Shown here piece by piece: positions 1 through 5,581 of a stretch of DNA of 5,581 bases; position 1 is the first letter of the stretch, and every line of letters starts with the position of its first letter. The stretch is taken from NCBI GenBank assembly GCA_934096025.1, contig CAKOLP010000071.1, positions 1-5,581 of the forward strand. Reading direction: 5' to 3'. The notes beneath the pieces are model-generated. The model was not told where the DNA came from. It worked only from the letters and a program-made list of their open reading frames with translations, and did not search any database. Source of the DNA: an uncultured Bacilli bacterium (GTDB taxonomy: Bacteria > Bacillota_I > Bacilli_A > RF39 > UBA660). The translations under genes were made by a program, and so were the position numbers.

Positions 1-44
1 CCCTCCTTGGGTATCTATTATACATACAAAACACAACCAAACAA
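1..44 (-). promoter_or_regulatory. Promoter and Shine-Dalgarno for a minus-strand gene beyond the left edge
   Basis: Read on the minus strand, a TTGTTT -35 (39-44) is followed after 16 nt by a perfect TATAAT -10 (17-22), and then by AAGGAGGG (1-8), a very strong Shine-Dalgarno. The expected transcription start is only a few bases upstream of the Shine-Dalgarno, so the leader would be short. The start codon should lie within about ten bases beyond the left edge. The promoter sits just after the terminator that closes the kinase operon, so the outside gene looks like a separate transcription unit. Nothing can be said about its product. The motifs are seen directly; promoter activity is inferred. 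Confidence 0.6.
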
Positions 45-86
45 GGGCTTCGACAAAACTAGTCAAAATGTTACAATAATATATGC

Positions 87-111
87 AAAAAACAGGATAA
101 TACTCCTGCTT
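87..111 (-). terminator. Rho-independent terminator of the kinase/HPt-receiver/flavoprotein operon
   Basis: On the minus strand, AAGCAGGA (111-104), a 6-nt loop GTATTA (103-98) and TCCTGTTT (97-90) form an eight-pair stem: two outer A-U pairs, one G-U pair, then a core containing three G-C pairs. It runs directly into six U residues (92-87). It begins seven bases after the flavoprotein stop codon. The plus-strand side has no good U-tract, so it should terminate leftward transcription only. Confidence 0.8.
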
Positions 112-117
112 AATTGG

Positions 118-682
118 TTATTTATTTAATTGCTTTAGCATATTTGCCATATTTACCCCTAAAGAATACATGGTATCTCTATCCTTTACATCATCTGGGA
201 CATTAGAAACGTCTCCGAATTTCATAGCCCAGTAACTAGCACTAACTATAGGCATTCCATTAAAAGTAAAATACTTATTTATTCTATCTATCGCATGATT
301 AGATCCTGATCTATATAAAATAGCAACAGCAGCTGCTGGTTTGCCAACTAGTAAATTACCATTTGATTGACTAGCATAGAAAACCCTATCTAAAATAGCT
401 GTTAATACTCCATTTGGCCCTGAAAAATATACTGGCGTTCCAATAATTATGCCATCTGCTAAAACCATTTTATCTATTAGTTCATTACATACATCATCAT
501 TAAAAACACAACGATTACTCTAAGCCCCCCTCGCAAGCAATACATCCGCGAACTGGCTTAGTTCCAAGATAAAACCATTCTACATCAACTTCATTTTCTT
601 CTAAAGCTTTTGTCACAATTGTTAAAGCTTTGTAAGTTTCTCCATCTTTATGAGGACTTCCATTTACAAGTATAACTTTCAT
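118..682 (-). pseudogene. Flavodoxin-like NAD(P)H-dependent FMN reductase/iron-sulfur-flavoprotein family, frameshifted
   Basis: The ATG at 682 has a GGAGG ribosome site five bases upstream. The 55-codon opening frame (515-682) has the flavin-phosphate loop GSPHKDGET (residues 8-16) and RGCIAC with Cys47 and Cys50, then stops at TAA 517-515. The rest of the protein continues in the +1 frame from 519 to the TAA at 120-118: a RCVFNDD segment, then GIIIGTPVYFSGPNG, typical of the FMN-ring-contacting loop, and LDRVFYA. The two parts are co-linear with one protein of about 188 residues, a usual length for this family. Known members are cytoplasmic flavoproteins that reduce flavins or quinones or carry electrons; the substrate here is unknown. 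It is the last gene of the kinase operon, 10 nt after the HPt-receiver gene. The break may be a true null mutation or a sequence error. If the frame is restored, the third cysteine of the CxxCxxCx5C cluster is Gly. Family assignment is good; function is uncertain. Confidence 0.8.
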
Positions 683-692
683 AGATTCCTCC

Positions 693-1475
693 TTATATTA
701 CACTATTTAATGTTTTTTCTAAAATCTTTTTTACGTCTCTTTCATTAAAAGGCTTTAATAAAATGTCTATGATTTGATACTTAAAAGCTCTATCAATAGA
801 TTCCTTGTCATCTACCCCAGTTATTATAGAAGTGGGAATTTCTTTAAATAAATCATTCTTTTTTAAATACTCTAAAACTTGAAAACCATCAACATTCGGC
901 ATATTTAAATCAAGTAACATAGCTTTTATATTTTTTCTTTTTTCACTATCTTCTAACATATCTAAGGCTTCTTTGCCATCACTAGCGACTTCTACTAAAA
1001 AATCATCCCCAAGAATTTTAACTATAAAATTACTTATAATATTTGAATCATCTACCACTAATATAGTTTTTCCAGTCTTATTAGTTGGTTTTTTATATTC
1101 TTCTTCAGTGATAACACCAACACCCATATATTTTTTTACTAAATTAATAATTCTTTTAGTTTCCAACATTAATTCATCAAAATGTTCTGTTACATAATAC
1201 ATATCATTAGCTTTACTTTTAAGTTCATGGTCATAAGCAAGCTCGGCTAACTTTTCAAACCCAAAATATTTTGCATCACTCTTTAGTGAATGAACTAATA
1301 TTGCATAATTAGCCATATCCCCAATCATTTTATAATTTTCAATTTTCTTTACTTTATCAGGCACTTCACTTAAAAACACTTCTAAAGTTTGGTCATAAGT
1401 TTCCATATCTCCGAATAACTCAAGAGCTTTTTTTACATTAGCTCCATTTTCAATTAAAATATTAACATCTTTCAT
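693..1475 (-). CDS. HPt-receiver phosphorelay protein (260 aa)
   Basis: A soluble two-domain signalling protein. The N-terminal helical part (about residues 20-115) is a histidine phosphotransfer domain, with phospho-accepting His62 in VHSLKSDAKYFG. A short linker (about 117-135) leads to a CheY-like receiver (about 136-258) with acidic pair Asp142-Asp143, phospho-acceptor Asp189 in LLDLNMP, switch Thr219 and Lys241 in LLKPF. All catalytic positions are intact. No DNA-binding, GGDEF, HD-GYP or other output domain follows the receiver. The ATG at 1475 has AAGGAG seven bases upstream, overlapping the kinase stop codon, so the start is secure and translation is likely coupled. The gap to the kinase gene is 11 nt. 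By inference, the kinase receiver hands phosphate to His62 and then to a receiver, possibly Asp189 in cis. The downstream target is not visible. The domain calls are firm; the relay order is inferred. Confidence 0.92.
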   Translation of the reverse strand: MKDVNILIENGANVKKALELFGDMETYDQTLEVFLSEVPDKVKKIENYKMIGDMANYAILVHSLKSDAKYFGFEKLAELAYDHELKSKANDMYYVTEHFDELMLETKRIINLVKKYMGVGVITEEEYKKPTNKTGKTILVVDDSNIISNFIVKILGDDFLVEVASDGKEALDMLEDSEKRKNIKAMLLDLNMPNVDGFQVLEYLKKNDLFKEIPTSIITGVDDKESIDRAFKYQIIDILLKPFNERDVKKILEKTLNSVI

Positions 1476-1486
1476 ACAATATCTCC

Positions 1487-3319
1487 TTATCTGTTGTTTA
1501 AATATTTATTTATTATTTTATTTAATTCATCTTTATTAATAGGTTTTGCCAAATAGTCATCAAATCCACACGCTAAATATTTTTCTCTTTCCCCCGTAAG
1601 GGCATTAGCTGTAAGAGCAATAACCGGAGTATCAAAATTTGCAAATTCTTCTTTAATTTTCTTTAAAGTCTCTACTCCACTCAGCTTTGGCATCATATCA
1701 TCCATTAAAATCATATCATATTTCTTGTTATTTTGTAAGTTTTCTATACAAATAAATCCACTTTCGACACATTCAACTTCAATTCCATAAGTATTAAGTA
1801 ATCTTTCTGCTACTTTTAAATTAATTTTATTATCATCAACTATTAAAACTAATTTATTATTAATTTTTATATCTTCTATTTTTACATCTTTTTTCTCTAT
1901 TTCAATCGTAGGTTTTTCTACTATTCTTTGATCAATTGATACTGTAAATTTAGAACCTTTACCAAACACACTTTGCACCACAATTGTTCCATGCATCAAA
2001 TCTACTAGTTTTTTAGTTATAGCCAGTCCTAAGCCAGTTCCCTCAATAGTAACATTATCTTCTAAATCTAATCTTTCAAACTTATTAAATAACTTATTAA
2101 TATTTTCTTGTTTTATACCAATACCTGTATCTTCCACTGCAATAATTAAACGACAAACATTATCTTTTTTTACTGAATTTACACTAAATATTATACTACC
2201 ATTTTTAGTATATTTTATAGCATTTGTTAATATATTTACACATATTTGTTTAAGTCTACTGGCATCTCCATACAATACCGGCGGGATACTTTCATCAAAT
2301 TTCGTTATAAATTCAATTGGTTTTTCACCTAATCTTCCCCGGGATAAAGCCGTAAGCTCTGTTAAAACTTTATTTACATCGTATTCAGTATTAACTATTT
2401 CTAATTTTCCTGCTTCAATTTTAGATATATCAAGTATTCCATTAACTATCTCAAGTAAATTATCCGAAGCCATAACAATATCATTAACTTCATCTTTAGC
2501 ACTATCTGGCAGTTCTTTATCTTCTAATAAAATATTACTAAATCCAACTATTGCATTAAGCGGTGTCCTTATTTCATGAGACATACTAGATAAAAACTCT
2601 GTTTTAGCATGATTAGCTTTTTCCGCCTGAGTTTTTGCAGCATTTAACTGAGCAATTAATTTCACATCAGGATTTTCAATAGTAAAATACATAAATAACG
2701 TAATAAAAGCAATTATACAAGATATTATATTTAATCCTGGCTCTATATTACGAATTAATATACAGACACAAATAAAAAATATTAAGCAAAATAAAGGAAG
2801 TAACTTTTTAACCTTAATTTTTTTATAATTCTTAATAACAATTATGGCTGCTAGCATTATATTTGTTCCAAAGATTAAAGTTATAAAATCAGCACTCATA
2901 CCATAGGAATACATAACATTATCCTCGTAAAAATAGTATAATGGAAAAAAGCTTACAATAATTACTGCTACCCCAAAAACTAAGGCTTCTAAAAAGTTTA
3001 AAGCTTTTAACAACTTTTTTTCCTTTTTTAATGTTAATGATATATGAAAAATATACAACGTAAAAAATATATTCCAAGTCAGTAAAGAAATCAAAAACAA
3101 TCTACTAACAACCGCTGCTACTAAAGGAATTTTACTTGCATTAGCGATCGTTATAAAGCATCCCAACTCTAACAACAAATTAGCTAAATTGGCTATTAAT
3201 ATTTTTTTATAAAAATTAGTTTCATGTGAATATAATCGTGGTTTTAGAAAAAATACAGCCATAACCAAAATACTATATATTAAACTACAAACAATTAAAG
3301 AAATTCCTATATACATCAT
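1487..3319 (-). CDS. Seven-transmembrane hybrid sensor histidine kinase (610 aa)
   Basis: A membrane sensor kinase with an attached receiver. Numbered from the ATG at 3319: about seven hydrophobic segments (roughly 2-25, 38-59, 66-95, 106-131, 143-163, 171-190, 194-214), a short coiled linker, and HisKA with phospho-acceptor His248 in SMSHEIRTP. The ATPase domain follows: N box with Asn366, G1 box DTGIGI 397-402, F box around 411-414, G2 box GTGLGL 427-432. The C-terminal receiver (about 488-608) has Asp495-Asp496, phospho-acceptor Asp540, switch Thr570 and Lys592. All catalytic residues are present. The frame can be extended 11 codons to a TTG at 3352, but that region overlaps the promoter, and an excellent Shine-Dalgarno precedes 3319, so 3319 (or the adjacent ATG at 3316) is chosen. 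It is first in an operon with the HPt-receiver and flavoprotein genes. The membrane part matches no sensor domain I can name; the ligand is unknown. It has no HPt of its own, which the next gene supplies. Confidence 0.93.
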   Translation of the reverse strand: MMYIGISLIVCSLIYSILVMAVFFLKPRLYSHETNFYKKILIANLANLLLELGCFITIANASKIPLVAAVVSRLFLISLLTWNIFFTLYIFHISLTLKKEKKLLKALNFLEALVFGVAVIIVSFFPLYYFYEDNVMYSYGMSADFITLIFGTNIMLAAIIVIKNYKKIKVKKLLPLFCLIFFICVCILIRNIEPGLNIISCIIAFITLFMYFTIENPDVKLIAQLNAAKTQAEKANHAKTEFLSSMSHEIRTPLNAIVGFSNILLEDKELPDSAKDEVNDIVMASDNLLEIVNGILDISKIEAGKLEIVNTEYDVNKVLTELTALSRGRLGEKPIEFITKFDESIPPVLYGDASRLKQICVNILTNAIKYTKNGSIIFSVNSVKKDNVCRLIIAVEDTGIGIKQENINKLFNKFERLDLEDNVTIEGTGLGLAITKKLVDLMHGTIVVQSVFGKGSKFTVSIDQRIVEKPTIEIEKKDVKIEDIKINNKLVLIVDDNKINLKVAERLLNTYGIEVECVESGFICIENLQNNKKYDMILMDDMMPKLSGVETLKKIKEEFANFDTPVIALTANALTGEREKYLACGFDDYLAKPINKDELNKIINKYLNNR

Positions 3320-3322
3320 ATT

Positions 3323-3334
3323 ATCACTACCTTT
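3323..3334 (-). promoter_or_regulatory. Shine-Dalgarno that fixes the kinase start at 3319
   Basis: AAAGGTAGTGAT on the minus strand matches 10 of 12 positions of the extended AAAGGAGGTGAT consensus complementary to the 16S rRNA tail. It lies three bases before the ATG at 3319 and six before the ATG at 3316. It argues against the TTG at 3352, which has no ribosome site and is preceded immediately by a T-rich run and a stop codon. Confidence 0.75.
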
Positions 3335-3340
3335 TCTACA

Positions 3341-3369
3341 AGTATAACACAATTAAAAAAAAAAGAAAA
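3341..3369 (-). promoter_or_regulatory. Extended -10 promoter of the kinase operon
   Basis: TGTTATACT (3349-3341) fits the TGnTATAAT extended -10 pattern with one mismatch. A 17-nt spacer separates it from a weak -35-like TTTTCT (3369-3364). A good extended -10 can compensate for a poor -35. The expected start is near 3334, giving a leader of about 16 nt that consists almost wholly of the Shine-Dalgarno. A run of ten T residues (3364-3355) fills most of the spacer. The promoter lies in the gap after the ligase gene, so the kinase operon can be transcribed independently of it. Motifs are seen; activity is inferred. Confidence 0.6.
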
Positions 3370-3389
3370 CGCATTAATTTTCTTCTTTT
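3355..3389 (-). terminator. Weak A/U-only hairpin with U-tract after the ligase gene
   Basis: The last codons and stop of the ligase gene (3389-3378) can pair with the downstream T-rich run (3369-3358) around an 8-nt loop, giving up to 12 pairs but only one G-C and one G-U. U residues follow. The composition makes it a poor terminator; it may cause partial termination so that some ligase transcripts read into the kinase operon. It overlaps the kinase promoter spacer. The pairing is direct; the function is doubtful. Confidence 0.3.
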
Positions 3390-5098
3390 AGTTTCATAAA
3401 ATCTATTTTACCTATTTTTGTAAGAGGCAATTTATCTAAGAAAACAATATCTATAGGTTGCATATATTCTGCCAATTTTTCTTCACATTCTTTTTTTAAT
3501 TCCTTTTTTATGGCTTCTTTATTAATTCTATTTTCTTTTAAAACAACAAATGCTTTTGGTAATTCACCTTGTGAAAAATTATTATCTTTTACGCCTACAA
3601 CTTTACAAGTATTAACGTTTGTATTAGCACACAGAACTTCTTCTATAGCAATAGGAAAAACTTTAAAACCATCATGCCTTATAATCATTTCTTTAATTCT
3701 TCCTTTAATGAATATTTTACCATCTTCATTTATACTTGCATAGTCACCAGAATGAACCCATTTTAAGCCATCTTCATGTTCTTTTATAACTTTATTAGTT
3801 TCAACTTCATTATTATAATAACCTAACATGGTATTAGGCCCAGTAATACATAATTCCCCTATTTCATTATATTTTAATTCTTTATTTGTTTCTGGATCAA
3901 AAACAGCCATAGTAATATGATGGAAAGGAATTCCTACAGAACCTATTTCGTTTTCTTTATCTATACCAGCAGCACAAACAGCTGCAGCAACCTCACTCAT
4001 ACCATATCCCTTAGATATTTTAAAATCACATTTATGTTGAAAGAAATATTTATTAATAATATTTTCTCTAGTCTCATCAAGTTTATCTCCTCCAACAATA
4101 GCAGACATTATAAAATCTAAAGATTCATTTTTCAACACTTTACTATTTACAATACTGTCGTAATGTGTAGGAACACCAGTCATATGATTAGGATGGTACT
4201 TTTTTAATAATCGATCAAATTTATTAGGATCAAAAGCTGGTACCACAACCATCTCCATCCCACAAATCAAAGGTAAATGTAATCCATTTCCTATTCCATA
4301 GGCAATAAATGGCGGCATAATATTTAACCAAACATGTTTTCTTTCAAATGGATAACCGCAAGTTAAAGTTTGATAAGAAGTTGCATTTATATTATCGTTT
4401 GATAAAACAACGCCTTTACTTTTACCAGTAGTTCCCCCAGTATAAACAATAGCAACTGCAGTATTGGGAACATATTCTGGGAAACTTTCTACAATTACAT
4501 TCTTTTTTCTAGTTACTCCCAGATTATAAAAATCTTCCCAATAAATAATATCTTTTCTCTTTTTACTTCTATTTTTCAAATTATATAATTTCTGCAATTT
4601 TTTTGGCATTGATAAAGACGGAGAAATAGCAATTATTTGTTCCACTGATGTATTTTCTTTTAGCACTTTTACTTTTTCTAAAACAGTATCTACTACAACA
4701 AATACTGTTGAATTTACACTGTTACTATATTCAATCATTTCCTCCGAACTTTTTCGAGGATCAATCATATTAGCTATGGCACCAATTTTACTAATAGCAT
4801 AAAACAAATAAATAAACTCAGGTAATGTAGGTAAGCAAACCGTAATTATATCACCTTTTTTAATTCCCATTTCCATTAAAGCTAAAGCCGTAATATCGAT
4901 TTTTTCAATTAACACGCCATATGTAATCTTATTATCGAAATAATTCAAAGCTATTCTATTCGGATAATAATTATTAGCTTTCAACAAATACTCATACATT
5001 GTCATTTTTGGAATATCTTCTTCGATAATATACTTTGGATAATATTTTAACCAAGGCTTATCGATAGATGCATATCCAGATAATTTTTCATTTTTCAT
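3374..5098 (-). CDS. AMP-forming acyl-CoA ligase-like enzyme, ANL superfamily (574 aa)
   Basis: A cytoplasmic adenylate-forming enzyme that should activate a carboxylic acid with ATP to acyl-AMP and then transfer it, usually to CoA. Core motifs in order: P-loop YTGGTTGKSKG (219-229), GYGMSE (364-369), HSGD (449-452) whose Asp contacts the ribose, hinge region GRIKEMI (466-472), and the C-terminal catalytic lysine Lys564 in PLTKIGKID (558-566). All are intact and the length is at the upper end for fatty acyl-CoA ligases. A Lys/Arg-rich insert (about 165-200) lies before the P-loop. No signal peptide or carrier domain is visible. The ATG at 5098 has AGAGGTGGG a few bases upstream. The gene follows a 137-bp intergenic region with its own candidate control site and precedes the kinase operon by 54 bp. 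The acid substrate cannot be read from the sequence; a fatty or aromatic acid is possible, and so is loading of a carrier protein. Confidence 0.9.
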   Translation of the reverse strand: MKNEKLSGYASIDKPWLKYYPKYIIEEDIPKMTMYEYLLKANNYYPNRIALNYFDNKITYGVLIEKIDITALALMEMGIKKGDIITVCLPTLPEFIYLFYAISKIGAIANMIDPRKSSEEMIEYSNSVNSTVFVVVDTVLEKVKVLKENTSVEQIIAISPSLSMPKKLQKLYNLKNRSKKRKDIIYWEDFYNLGVTRKKNVIVESFPEYVPNTAVAIVYTGGTTGKSKGVVLSNDNINATSYQTLTCGYPFERKHVWLNIMPPFIAYGIGNGLHLPLICGMEMVVVPAFDPNKFDRLLKKYHPNHMTGVPTHYDSIVNSKVLKNESLDFIMSAIVGGDKLDETRENIINKYFFQHKCDFKISKGYGMSEVAAAVCAAGIDKENEIGSVGIPFHHITMAVFDPETNKELKYNEIGELCITGPNTMLGYYNNEVETNKVIKEHEDGLKWVHSGDYASINEDGKIFIKGRIKEMIIRHDGFKVFPIAIEEVLCANTNVNTCKVVGVKDNNFSQGELPKAFVVLKENRINKEAIKKELKKECEEKLAEYMQPIDIVFLDKLPLTKIGKIDFMKLKEEN

Positions 5099-5235
5099 TA
5101 ACCCACCTCTTTTTGTATATTTTACTATTAATTATCTAAAATTTCTAGTATAAATATTACAAAATATTTAATTATATTTTTATTTTCTATTTCATTATAT
5201 TAATAAGTCGATTTATATAACTTTTTTAATATCTT
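5099..5235 (-). promoter_or_regulatory. AT-rich ligase leader with probable promoter(s)
   Basis: This 137-bp gap holds the ligase Shine-Dalgarno (5110-5102) and several -10-like hexamers on the minus strand: TATAAT at 5199-5194 and 5176-5171, and TATACT at 5152-5147. None has a convincing -35 at 17 nt, so the active promoter cannot be picked. No G-C hairpin that would terminate the upstream gene is visible, so cotranscription of that gene with the ligase remains possible. Confidence 0.35.
5151..5170 (-). promoter_or_regulatory. Perfect 8-4-8 inverted repeat, operator candidate upstream of the ligase
   Basis: On the minus strand, TAAATATT (5170-5163), loop TTGT (5162-5159) and AATATTTA (5158-5151) form a perfect 20-bp dyad whose edge overlaps the -10-like TATACT (5152-5147). 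Size and position suit a dimeric repressor. All arm bases are A or T, so chance occurrence in this AT-rich gap is a real alternative. Confidence 0.35.
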
Positions 5236-5581
5236 CTAATTTCTACCAAAATCACTCTTTATTTCATTTAAAGTCTCCAAAATCAAACCCTTGGTTATAT
5301 CTATATTTTTTTTATCTAAAAATACTTCGTTAAAATATGCCTCAAAAAGTTCGCGTCCCTCTTTACTCATTAAATAAAAAGCAGATTTCAAAAAACACAA
5401 TTGTATCAATCGTTCTTTTATATCATCATCACTTTTGTAGGTCTCATCACTTTCACTCTCAAATATTTTAAGATAAGTTTTTGCAGATCTTACAGCATAG
5501 CTGTTTATATAAAGTATACCAAACTTCTTTAACACCACGATGCGCAGCCAAAAAGTGAGAACTAAGATTTGCAACCATTGG
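5236..5581 (-). CDS. C-terminal part of an unrecognised helical protein, apparently frameshifted, off the right edge
   Basis: The frame ending at TAG 5238-5236 encodes about 90 credible residues: SAKTYLKIFESES, an acidic linker, the helical stretch ERLIQLCFLKSAFYLMSKEGRELFEAYF, and LETLNEIKSDFGRN at the end. It stays open to the window edge, but upstream of about 5510 it uses G/C-ending codons (CTC, CTG, CGC, GTG, GTG) unlike the genes here. The neighbouring frame (5581-5468) encodes MVANLSSHFLAAHRGVKEVWYTLY with A/T-ending codons and is the likelier coding frame there. The true gene therefore probably switches frame near 5507-5512 and starts outside the window. The TTG at 5574 is probably not the start. 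I do not recognise the family. An all-helical C-terminal domain just upstream of an acyl-CoA ligase, with a palindrome between, would suit a TetR-type regulator lacking its HTH in this window, but no diagnostic motif is seen. Confidence 0.55.
   Translation of the reverse strand, partial: QWLQILVLTFWLRIVVLKKFGILYINSYAVRSAKTYLKIFESESDETYKSDDDIKERLIQLCFLKSAFYLMSKEGRELFEAYFNEVFLDKKNIDITKGLILETLNEIKSDFGRN

Noticed and set aside
520..530. Slippage in the C6/G6 run as cause or programmed site of the flavoprotein frameshift
   Set aside because: A TAG in the downstream frame lies after the run, so shifting there would still stop; no slippery heptamer with a downstream structure is evident.
973..1197. 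Plus-strand ORF of 74 codons inside the HPt-receiver gene
   Set aside because: Antisense shadow of a well-supported gene; low-complexity translation, no ribosome site or motif.
3320..3352. TTG start adding 11 residues to the histidine kinase
   Set aside because: The extension overlaps the extended -10 element, has no ribosome site, and the ATG at 3319 has a near-consensus one.
3510..4120. Two plus-strand ORFs (3510-3743 and 3917-4120) opposite the ligase gene
   Set aside because: Antisense shadows of conserved ligase motifs with no recognisable protein features.
5200..5235. Terminator after the right-edge gene
   Set aside because: Only a short TTATAT/ATATAA inverted repeat without G-C pairs or a proper U-tract is present.
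1..5581. CRISPR array, insertion sequence, tRNA or rRNA
   Set aside because: No spaced direct repeats, terminal inverted repeats, transposase motifs or cloverleaf-like segments were found on reading either strand.

Overview
The window is very AT-rich, uses strong AGGAGG-type ribosome binding sites, and encodes tryptophan as TGG. This fits a low-GC Gram-positive bacterium (Bacillota or a close relative, possibly an uncultured gut lineage). The sequence alone does not allow a genus call. Every gene seen is on the minus strand, so the transcriptional order runs from high to low coordinates.

Right to left: the window opens inside the C-terminal end of an unrecognised helical protein (5236-5581) whose reading frame appears broken near 5510. 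A TetR-like ligand-binding domain is one possible reading. A 137-bp AT-rich intergenic stretch follows, with a perfect 8-4-8 inverted repeat. Next comes an AMP-forming acyl-CoA ligase-like enzyme of the ANL superfamily (3374-5098). A 54-bp gap after it holds a weak AT-only hairpin and a good extended -10 promoter with a T10 run in its spacer. This promoter starts a tight three-gene unit: a seven-transmembrane hybrid histidine kinase (1487-3319), an HPt-receiver protein (693-1475), and a flavodoxin/NADPH-dependent FMN reductase-type flavoprotein that is frameshifted as given (118-682). A Rho-independent terminator (87-111) closes the unit. At the left edge are a promoter and Shine-Dalgarno for a further minus-strand gene that begins outside the window.

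How the parts may work together: the kinase (His, then Asp) and the HPt-receiver protein (His, then Asp) hold all four phospho-sites of a complete His-Asp-His-Asp relay, with gaps of only 10-11 nt within the unit. Neither protein has a DNA-binding or enzymatic output domain, so the output must act through protein contact or another gene. An acyl-CoA ligase beside a polytopic hybrid kinase loosely recalls the rpf (diffusible fatty-acid signal) loci of Gram-negatives, but no synthase gene is visible and this is only a hypothesis. The two broken frames can each be restored by adding a dinucleotide, so they may be real decay or sequence errors.
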